A DNA stretch of 19,057 bases from Patescibacteria group bacterium. Lineage in GTDB: Bacteria > Patescibacteriota > Microgenomatia > Daviesbacterales > UBA10151. The stretch spans positions 1 through 19,057 of the forward strand of contig JAHIVD010000064.1 of the NCBI GenBank assembly GCA_018816815.1. The letters are read 5' to 3'. This document shows, in pieces, positions 14,065 to 19,057 of this stretch. Below the pieces are notes generated by a model, which worked only from the letters and a program-made list of their open reading frames with translations, was not told the origin of the DNA and ran no database searches. Both the position numbers and the translations under genes were made by a program. Within the stretch, counting starts at the first letter, position 1. Each line of letters begins with the position of its first letter.

Positions 14065-14769
14065 TCAAGTGTCTGATTTAATATTGGAACTAGAAAGTTC
14101 CAAAAAAGATGGCTGATTTCTAAATCGTTTACTTCTAAAAGTTTCTTTAATGATGACAGATAGAGTGTTTATTCTGACAGCTTTAACAAATAGTTCGTAC
14201 TTGTTGCCTCCTTTGGACAGTCGTAATAATTGATGGTTAATGTCGTCGGGTAGCACTCCAAGATAATTCCCATTTAAATCAGTGATAGTAATTTTTCTAT
14301 TTTTTATTACCATTTCTACCTTCATTCCAGAAAAGGTGGAGATAAGTTTTTGAGGCTCAGCTATTTTTATAAGACTAACAATTTTTGTTTTACCTGGTTC
14401 TTGTAAAAAAAGAGATGGGCAAAGTTTACTGCGGATGCATGTTTCGGAGGATAGTTTATTGTCAACGTCTTGGGTTGTTGATTTGCACCTCTTGGATTTT
14501 TTTGATTTAAATGATTTTATAATCTTTAAGTTCTTTTGGGCAATTGGGTTGTATGGGTCAACACTCAAGGCTTTTGAATAGTATTTTTTTGCCAAATTTG
14601 TTTTGCCTGTTTCTATATAAGCTTTAGCTTGTCGGTTAAGGGCATCTACATTTTGCGGATTAGTTTTTATAATTTGTTTATTAAGTTTGATTGCTAGTTT
14701 CCAATTAGAATCCAGCGCTGCATTTATTGCTTGTTTGTGAAGGTCTGAAGATTCAAAAGAGTGTTGCAT
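14065..14769 (-). CDS. TPR protein with C-terminal HIRAN-like beta domain
   Basis: 234 aa. Residues about 13-85 contain two tetratricopeptide repeats (AALDSNWKLAIKLNKQII and AKAYIETGKTNLAKKYYSKALSVDPYNP, with the A/G/Y/A/P TPR positions), a protein-protein contact module. A Lys/Ser-rich linker (about 86-112) carries a cysteine or two. The C-terminal part (about 145-215) has the pattern V-E-M-x-I-x-N-R-x-I-x-I-x-D-x-NGNYLGVLPDDINHQLLRL-x-x-x-GNKYEL, which recalls HIRAN-type DNA-end-binding domains or another small beta-barrel. No signal peptide, so cytoplasmic. It is divergent from yebC. It ends with TGA. The HIRAN comparison is tentative; TPR is solid. Confidence 0.8.
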   Translation of the reverse strand: MQHSFESSDLHKQAINAALDSNWKLAIKLNKQIIKTNPQNVDALNRQAKAYIETGKTNLAKKYYSKALSVDPYNPIAQKNLKIIKSFKSKKSKRCKSTTQDVDNKLSSETCIRSKLCPSLFLQEPGKTKIVSLIKIAEPQKLISTFSGMKVEMVIKNRKITITDLNGNYLGVLPDDINHQLLRLSKGGNKYELFVKAVRINTLSVIIKETFRSKRFRNQPSFLELSSSNIKSDT

Positions 14770-14780
14770 CTAAGTGATGA

Positions 14781-14810
14781 AGTATAGATAGAAAATAGAT
14801 AAGTTGTCAA
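14781..14810 (-). promoter_or_regulatory. Strong promoter of the TPR gene
   Basis: TTGACA (14810-14805, 6/6), 18-nt spacer, TATACT (14786-14781, 5/6). The -10 ends 11 nt before ATG 14769, giving a leader of only about 4-5 nt and no room for a Shine-Dalgarno. Confidence 0.65.
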
Positions 14811-14910
14811 TCTTTCGCGTTTTCTTTGTGCAAAATTTTTATTTGCTCTCTTTTTCATGATTCATGTTTATGATTTCATTAATGTTATTAAATTTTAACT
14901 TGTTTTAAAC

Positions 14911-14939
14911 TTGCAAAACTAAATTTTAAACGCTAATAT
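14911..14939 (+). promoter_or_regulatory. Candidate promoter of the yebC-ruvC unit
   Basis: TTGCAA (14911-14916, 4/6), 17-nt spacer, TAATAT (14934-14939, 4/6); the -10 ends 15 nt before ATG 14955. A second option, TTAAAT at 14942-14947, would end 7 nt before the ATG. Confidence 0.35.
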
Positions 14940-14954
14940 CTTTAAATAACTGAT

Positions 14955-15716
14955 ATGAGCGGACATTCGAAGTGGTCAACAATAAAGCGCCAAAAAGGTG
15001 TAACAGATATTAAACGCGGTCAGACTTTTACTAAATTGGCTAATGCTATTACTATTGCTGTGAAAATCGGAGGATCCGGTGATCCGGATTCTAACCCAAG
15101 GCTGAGAGTGGCTGTGGATGCGGCAAAAAGCGTAAATATGCCTAAGGAAAATATCAAAAGAGCAACTGATAGAGGATTAGATAAATTACCTGGTCAAGCT
15201 TTAGAAGAAATGATTTATGAGGGGTATGGGCCGGGCAAAGTAGCTTTCTTAATAGAAGCAGTGACAGATAATAAAATGCGTACCCTTCAAGGGGTTAAAA
15301 ATATTTTTGAACGAAATGGAGGAAGTTTAGTAGGACAGGGAAGTGTTGCGTATATGTTTGACAGGGCAGGAGAGATTAAAGTTAAATCACAAGACTCAAA
15401 TGCTAAACTTACGGAAGATGAAATGTTGGAGTTAATAGATTTGGGTGCTATAGATGTAAAAGACTATATAAAAGATGGAATACAAATGTATTTAGTGTAT
15501 GTAGAAAGCCCAGAATTAAATACTATGGGTAATAAAATTACTCAGGCAGGATACGAAGTAGAATCAAAGGAATTAGTTTTTAAACCAAATACTTTAATTT
15601 CGATAAATGATGCGGAAAAAGCAAAAAAAGTTTTGGATTTTTTCCAGAGAATAGAGGATTTAGATGATGTGCAGAAAGTTTATGCAAATTTTAATATAGA
15701 GGAGAAACTGATATAG
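14955..15716 (+). CDS. yebC: YebC/PmpR-family protein (TACO1 family)
   Basis: 253 aa, full length for the family. It begins with the signature SGHSKWSTIKRQKGVTDIKRGQTFTKLANAI (given here in part: MSGHSKW and KRQKG), followed by the conserved GGSGDPDSNPRLRVAVDAAKS segment, NMPKENIKRA and YEGYGPGKVAFLIEAVTDN, and the GGSLVGQGSVAYMFDR core. Family members bind DNA or the ribosome; recent work on relatives ties YebC to translation of proline-rich stretches, and earlier work to transcriptional control beside ruvC. Pro-rich proteins are frequent in this window, which makes a translation role attractive but unproven here. It is followed by ruvC after 44 nt, the common bacterial order. Confidence 0.96.
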   Translation: MSGHSKWSTIKRQKGVTDIKRGQTFTKLANAITIAVKIGGSGDPDSNPRLRVAVDAAKSVNMPKENIKRATDRGLDKLPGQALEEMIYEGYGPGKVAFLIEAVTDNKMRTLQGVKNIFERNGGSLVGQGSVAYMFDRAGEIKVKSQDSNAKLTEDEMLELIDLGAIDVKDYIKDGIQMYLVYVESPELNTMGNKITQAGYEVESKELVFKPNTLISINDAEKAKKVLDFFQRIEDLDDVQKVYANFNIEEKLI

Positions 15717-15724
15717 TTTTTGTT

Positions 15725-15745
15725 TATCTTGATTTAATCAGGATA
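15725..15745. promoter_or_regulatory. Inverted repeat between yebC and ruvC
   Basis: Arms TATCTTGATT (15725-15734) and AATCAGGATA (15736-15745) around one T, with one mismatch that is a U-G wobble in RNA. As RNA it gives a 9-bp stem with a UUA loop, 15 nt before the ruvC start. It could be a dimer operator, or an RNA hairpin that tunes ruvC. No T-run follows, so it is not an intrinsic terminator. Confidence 0.45.
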
Positions 15746-15760
15746 GCTGATAGTTAAATT

Positions 15761-16294
15761 ATGGTTATTTTAGGGATTGATCCAGGGACTGCTACAACCG
15801 GCTATGGAGTTATAAAGATACCTGATGATATCTTAAGCAGGGAATTCAAGTACGATATTGAACTGATAACTTATGGGAATATCAGTACTCCAAAAGAGCG
15901 TTTGATGCAAGATCGTTTGAATATGATACACGGCGAGTTAACTTCAGTTATTGAAAAATATAAGCCGGATCAGATGATTTGCGAGATGCTTTTTTTTGGG
16001 GCTAATACCAAAACTGCCATAATGGTAGGGCAAGCTAGAGGAGTGATAATGCTAGCTGCTGCGCAGCATAGAATCCCAATTCAAGATTATACAGGTTTAC
16101 AAGTGAAATTAATGGTTGCTGGTTCAGGTAGGGCTGATAAAAATCAGGTCCATGATGGGGTGAGGAAATTTTTAGGTACTCCCAGTAGAAGACGGAATAA
16201 GCTTAAAGTAAACTGGAAAGGCGGACACTTGGATGATGCAATAGATGCTTTGGCAATCGCCATTTGTCATGTTTTAAAATTAGTCGCTAAATGA
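15761..16294 (+). CDS. ruvC: Holliday junction endonuclease RuvC
   Basis: 177 aa. RuvC cuts Holliday junctions during recombination, normally with RuvAB. Acidic catalytic residues are all visible: Asp7 (GIDPGTATTGYG), Glu75 (CEMLFFGANTKTAIMVGQARG), Asp159 and Asp162 (DDAIDALAIAICH). Compared with the usual form there is extra sequence near 21-34 and a basic stretch (about 141-156, SRRRNKLKVNWKGGHL) just before the last catalytic aspartates. ruvA and ruvB are not adjacent. No Shine-Dalgarno; it is probably transcribed with yebC. Ends in TGA. Confidence 0.95.
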   Translation: MVILGIDPGTATTGYGVIKIPDDILSREFKYDIELITYGNISTPKERLMQDRLNMIHGELTSVIEKYKPDQMICEMLFFGANTKTAIMVGQARGVIMLAAAQHRIPIQDYTGLQVKLMVAGSGRADKNQVHDGVRKFLGTPSRRRNKLKVNWKGGHLDDAIDALAIAICHVLKLVAK

Positions 16295-16307
16295 TTTGTC
16301 CTGCAAC

Positions 16308-16344
16308 AGAGCTGTGAGGTAAGTTGGAGCTTTAATTCAGCTCT
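16308..16344 (+). promoter_or_regulatory. Alternative hairpins between ruvC and the membrane protein gene
   Basis: AGAGCTG (16308-16314) pairs perfectly with CAGCTCT (16338-16344), while GAGCT at 16327-16331 can pair with the AGCTC inside the same right arm. The two pairings exclude each other. Whether this attenuates the downstream gene is unknown. Confidence 0.3.
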
Positions 16345-16384
16345 TATTGCGCATATTGTGTGACAGTAAAAAGAAGAGGGAAGT

Positions 16385-17167
16385 ATGAAGCTAGACTTAA
16401 ATAAAAGGCAAAAAATAGTCATTAGTTCAGTGCTATTAACTATAGGACTACTTTCAACACAGTTGGTTGATTTTAATCTAAGGTTTAGGTTCTTAGGAGG
16501 ACTTGCTGTTTTTGCATATATCCTTTCCTTCTGGTCTCTTTGGGAGGGTTTAAATATAACCAAAGCATTTATGCTTTTGATTTTACCAACTTTTTTTACG
16601 GTAGCCGTCGCAAGCTTTTATTTTCTTTTGCCTGTGCGTTGGTTAACGAGATTGCCGGTAGCTTTTATATTTGGCCTGACTTTCTATTTGTTGCTTTTGG
16701 CGCAGAATGTGTTTAATGTGGCGAGTCTGCGGACGATTCCTTTGTATAGGGCAGCATCAACAGCGAGTTTTCTTTTTACCCTTCTTTCAGCTTTTTTTAT
16801 ATATCATGTTATTTCTGCTTTTAATTTGTTTTTTCTATGGAATGGGGTAGCGGTCATGGCAGTAAGCTTTTTATTAATTCTACAGCTACTTTGGACTCTT
16901 AAAATGGAGGATACGGTTTCAGTAGCAATTATTATGCAGAGTTTTATTTTAAGTTTGATTTTAGGGGAGTTAGCCGTAAGTTTTTCATTTTGGCCGTCTC
17001 CGACAACAATTTGGTCATTGTCTTTGTCTTCTGCGATGTATGTACTTTTGGGTTTAACAACTCACTTCTTAAAGGGTAAAATGACCAAGAGAATGATGCG
17101 GGAGTACTTGATTATAGGGGCAATTGTATTTTTGGTTAGTTTTTTCGCAACTTCATGGAGTGGATAA
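16385..17167 (+). CDS. Multi-pass membrane protein of unknown function
   Basis: 260 aa with about 8-9 predicted membrane helices (roughly 10-28, 35-52, 59-80, 88-107, 123-145, 147-167, 179-200, 208-226, 240-257) and short loops; the basic loop KGKMTKRMMREY before the last helix should be cytoplasmic. No transporter, flippase or protease motif is recognised, and there is no long soluble part. A GAGGG ribosome site lies 4 nt before ATG 16385. It follows ruvC by 90 nt in the same direction and is probably the last gene of the yebC-ruvC unit, although no functional link is evident. Confidence 0.8.
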   Translation: MKLDLNKRQKIVISSVLLTIGLLSTQLVDFNLRFRFLGGLAVFAYILSFWSLWEGLNITKAFMLLILPTFFTVAVASFYFLLPVRWLTRLPVAFIFGLTFYLLLLAQNVFNVASLRTIPLYRAASTASFLFTLLSAFFIYHVISAFNLFFLWNGVAVMAVSFLLILQLLWTLKMEDTVSVAIIMQSFILSLILGELAVSFSFWPSPTTIWSLSLSSAMYVLLGLTTHFLKGKMTKRMMREYLIIGAIVFLVSFFATSWSG

Positions 17168-17530
17168 TGGGGAAGAGGGGGCACTGAGACCGTATTTTAT
17201 AGAAGATTGTGAAAACTATTCTTGATTTTCGTGAAAAGAATATTTGATATGGTTTGATATAGTTGGTAGATAAGATTATAAAAACTATAGGATCTTAACG
17301 CCTTTCAAAAGTCATGATAACTATTGTCTTTAAGGATACAAAGCAGTGTGTTCCTCTCTAGGGCCTTCCTCCTAAATGCTCTCCTTTCTAAGAATTTTGG
17401 CATAGTTTGTGGATAACTGCTAAACAATACCCGAAGCCCTCTTGGGAAGAGAGGCATTGATCTGTCCAGCTTCATACAGTCTTATACTTAGGCGTTACTG
17501 CCTAGAAGTGGATATATGTAAGGCAGTACC

Positions 17531-17572
17531 GGCTGTTCTTGTATGCTCCTCCTTACAAGAAGATTAGCAGCC
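17531..17572. ncRNA. Strong two-part hairpin with CUCCUCC loop (possible ncRNA element)
   Basis: GGCTG (17531-17535) pairs with CAGCC (17568-17572), and immediately inside TTCTTGTA (17536-17543) pairs with TACAAGAA (17554-17561): 13 bp interrupted only by a 6-nt bulge, around the loop TGCTCCTCCT. Plus-strand RNA would show CUCCUCC in the loop, complementary to Shine-Dalgarno GGAGG. A similar ATGCTCTCCTTT occurs at about 17376-17387, and CTTCCTCC just before it. Strand and transcription are unproven. Confidence 0.4.
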
Positions 17573-17818
17573 CTCCCTATATTTCGATGTCGCACAATAT
17601 ACGATACAATAAAAGCCAGGGAAGCAGGTTTGTTTATATTGGGTGCTGTTTTAAAAATCAGAAACAGATTTGTTAAGGGAATTGTAGAATGAATTTAAAT
17701 ATAATAATTCCCGTCCAAAAATTACTTGATGAATTTGTTCAATATTAATTTTAACCAAGCAAAGGCTTAGGGCTTTAGAACGATCTAAACATTAAATGAC
17801 CTATCCTACGTCTTATCC

Positions 17819-17838
17819 CCTGAAAACGCGTTTTTGGG
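17819..17838. repeat. Palindrome AAAACGCGTTTT within CCCC/GGGG arms
   Basis: A perfect 12-bp palindrome (17823-17834) is bracketed by CCCC (17817-17820) and GGGG (17836-17839), making an extended dyad with one bulge. It opens the second hairpin cluster of the gene-free region. Protein-binding site or cruciform/RNA stem cannot be told apart. Confidence 0.5.
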
Positions 17839-18057
17839 GCCTTTACGGGCCTCGTGCCTAGTTAGGCTCAAAAGGCTCTAAGGGCGTATTTATACTTAGT
17901 ACTTACTTCTATTTGATAGCTGCATATACTTTATTTTATTGCTACATAAATACTTAGTAGCTCTGCTACGCAGTAGTCCATTACTGAGCGATCCATTAAG
18001 TGTTTAATTATATTAATAAGCTAATTACTTTGTTGTTAGATTCAGTTTAAGGTGTTT

Positions 18058-18088
18058 CTTGACAGGTCAAGGAGGCATAATTTAAAAT
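18058..18088 (+). promoter_or_regulatory. Strong promoter of the xer gene with dyad over the -35
   Basis: TTGACA (18059-18064, 6/6), 18-nt spacer, TAAAAT (18083-18088, 5/6). The -35 is the left half of an inverted repeat CTTGAC-AG-GTCAAG (18058-18071), so a dimeric regulator could block it. Start of transcription would be near 18095, about 30 nt before the ATG. Confidence 0.6.
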
Positions 18089-18125
18089 ATGGGTAATGTC
18101 GGTTAAGATACATTAACTGCAAGGT

Positions 18126-19057
18126 ATGAAAAACCAAACCACTACATTCAAGGAATACTTTTTTGATTATTTGGACTGGTTAGAGTTGGAAAAAGGCCTC
18201 TCCTCTAAAAGCCAGGAGAATTATTCTAAGTTTTTAAAAAGATTCTTTGAGTTTCTAACTGTAAATAAACTGGAGGAGCTTAAACCTTACGAGCTTACGA
18301 AAGATCACATTTGGGAATATAGGCTATTCCTCTCCCGTACGTATAAACAAAAAACTAAAGATAGTTTGAAACGTTCCACACAGAATCATTATCTAGTTGC
18401 CTTGCGGTCTTTTTTAAGCTTTTTTATAGAAAAGGATATCCCCTCTCTCCCACCGGATAAAGTAAAAATTCCTAAAGAAAGGCAAGAAAAAACAATAAAC
18501 TTTCTCACACTTGAACAGATTGAGAAGCTATTGCAAAAACCTGACGCTTCGCAAACCATAGGTTTAAGAGATAAAACCATCTTAGAAGTTTTCTTTTCAA
18601 CTGGTCTTCGGGTTGCAGAGCTTGTTGCTTTAAACCGGGAACAAATTGCCGTAAATCCGGAAACTACAGATCTGGAAGTAGGTATTATTGGTAAAGGAGG
18701 TCATCCCAGAACGGTTTATTTTTCAGAAAAATGTGTTAGTTGGCTCAAAAAATATTTGAGAGCCAGAAGAGATAGTGAAAAAGCATTATTTATAAACTAC
18801 GGAGGTAGATCGCCCTTAACAAGGTTAACAATTAGAAGCGTAGAAAGGATTGTTAAAAACTATGCACTTTTAGCAGGATTGCCCTTGAACACAAGCTGTC
18901 ATACGTTGCGCCACAGTTTTGCCACAGATTTATTAATGAAAGGTGTTGATTTAAGGGTAATTCAGGAGTTTTTGGGACACAGGAATATAGTTACTACTCA
19001 GGTATATACCCATGTTACAAAACCACACTTACGGGAGATTCATAAAAAACTCCATGG
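18126..19057 (+). CDS. xerC/D-like: Xer-type tyrosine recombinase, 3' end outside the window
   Basis: 310 codons are in the window and no stop is reached, so only a short C-terminal tail is missing (XerC/D are about 300 aa). An N-terminal SAM-like core-binding domain (about 5-105) starts FKEYFFDYLDWLELEKGLS and includes the tract NHYLVALRSFLSFFIEKDI. The catalytic domain carries the full set: Arg162 (STGLRVAEL), Lys190 (GKGGHPR), His259 and Arg262 (CHTLRHSFATDLL), His285 (FLGHRN) and nucleophile Tyr294 (QVYTHV). It likely resolves chromosome dimers at a dif site or acts in another site-specific recombination. Upstream in-frame TAA (18114-18116) supports ATG 18126; only AAGG precedes it at 1 nt. 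No mobile-element genes are seen beside it, which favours a housekeeping Xer. Confidence 0.93.
   Translation, partial: MKNQTTTFKEYFFDYLDWLELEKGLSSKSQENYSKFLKRFFEFLTVNKLEELKPYELTKDHIWEYRLFLSRTYKQKTKDSLKRSTQNHYLVALRSFLSFFIEKDIPSLPPDKVKIPKERQEKTINFLTLEQIEKLLQKPDASQTIGLRDKTILEVFFSTGLRVAELVALNREQIAVNPETTDLEVGIIGKGGHPRTVYFSEKCVSWLKKYLRARRDSEKALFINYGGRSPLTRLTIRSVERIVKNYALLAGLPLNTSCHTLRHSFATDLLMKGVDLRVIQEFLGHRNIVTTQVYTHVTKPHLREIHKKLH

Larger units (their letters stand above)
17168..18125. other. 958-nt gene-free, hairpin-rich region
   Basis: No frame on either strand looks like a gene. Strong inverted repeats crowd 17436-17572 and 17815-17975. Examples: stem GCC-CTCTT/AAGAG-GGC with a one-base bulge (17436-17455); ACTTAGGC/GCCTAGAAGT (17486-17509); GCCTA/TAGGC (17856-17867); GTAGC/GCTAC and overlapping CTGC/GCAG near 17955-17975. 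One perfect DnaA box, TGTGGATAA, is at 17408-17416. It does not match RNase P RNA, tmRNA, SRP RNA or tRNA motifs that I can recognise. A structured non-coding RNA, a chromosomal site for the adjacent recombinase, or a decayed region are the options. Confidence 0.6.

Noticed and set aside
16267..16563. 98-aa minus-strand frame across the ruvC end
   Set aside because: Antisense to ruvC and the membrane protein gene, with no supporting signals.
17850..17890. Integron attC-like site (GTTAGGC) near a tyrosine recombinase
   Set aside because: GTTAGGC fits GTTRRRY, but no matching RYYYAAC partner is at attC spacing and no gene cassettes are seen. I did not see the IntI-specific extra helix in the recombinase.
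17168..18125. RNase P RNA, tmRNA, SRP RNA or tRNA in the gene-free region
   Set aside because: I looked on both strands for GAGGAAAGUCC and ACAGAA (RNase P), the tmRNA acceptor and T-arm, GGAAGCAG in SRP context, and TTCRANNC T-loops; only partial, unconnected matches were found.
18389..18580. 63-aa minus-strand frame
   Set aside because: Antisense inside the xer gene, whose full catalytic set is in the plus frame.
1..19057. CRISPR array, insertion sequence or prophage
   Set aside because: No spaced direct repeats, transposase or phage structural genes were found; the only recombinase is Xer-like with a housekeeping layout.
1..19057. UGA recoded to glycine as in Gracilibacteria or SR1
   Set aside because: ruvC and the TPR gene end at TGA at the expected family lengths, and no gene reads through an in-frame TGA.

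Overview
The window looks like chromosomal DNA of a Candidate Phyla Radiation (Patescibacteria) bacterium, most likely of the Microgenomates side. This rests on overall character: moderately AT-rich DNA, short intergenic gaps, housekeeping genes (yebC, ruvC, tgt, rluA-type, xer) beside proteins with no obvious relatives, and repeated Ser/Pro/Thr-rich envelope proteins. No rRNA or marker protein is present to fix the phylum. TGA is used as an ordinary stop (ruvC and the TPR gene end in TGA), so the UGA-to-Gly code of Gracilibacteria/SR1 does not apply. Neither a tRNA nor an rRNA gene was seen.

Layout. 1-4231 (minus strand) is an envelope block: a large Cys-rich secreted protein cut by the left edge, two small lipoprotein-like proteins in tandem, and a membrane-anchored protein with a LytM/M23-like domain that has lost its catalytic histidines. 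4498-5679 (+) is a GlcG/HbpS-family gene followed by a YrdC/Sua5-like gene. 5761-7732 (+) is a GAF histidine kinase and a receiver-only response regulator preceded by a possible 17-codon coupled leader ORF. Then come an RluA-type pseudouridine synthase, a KefB-like CPA2 antiporter with a TrkA-N domain, and an unusual Tgt (all +). 11820-12053 (-) is a tiny Pro-rich repeat protein, divergent from 12135-13241 (+), a degenerate LCP/LytR_C membrane protein, which is followed by an unknown membrane-anchored protein. A TPR protein (-) diverges from yebC-ruvC-membrane protein (+). A 958-nt gene-free, hairpin-rich stretch (17168-18125) precedes a Xer-type tyrosine recombinase that runs off the right edge.

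How it fits together. The recurring theme is cell-envelope proteins that keep the fold of wall enzymes (LytM, LCP) without the expected catalytic residues, held at the membrane with Ser/Pro/Thr linkers. The second theme is expression: many genes have a recognisable -10 box only about 6-11 nt before the ATG and no usable Shine-Dalgarno, which suggests leaderless or nearly leaderless mRNAs. A minority (glcG-like gene, Pro-rich protein, small lipoprotein, multi-TM protein) have clear purine-rich ribosome sites. Several palindromes sit at positions where an operator or activator site would be expected. The least explained part of the window is the structured gene-free region before xer, which may encode a non-coding RNA or hold a chromosomal site.
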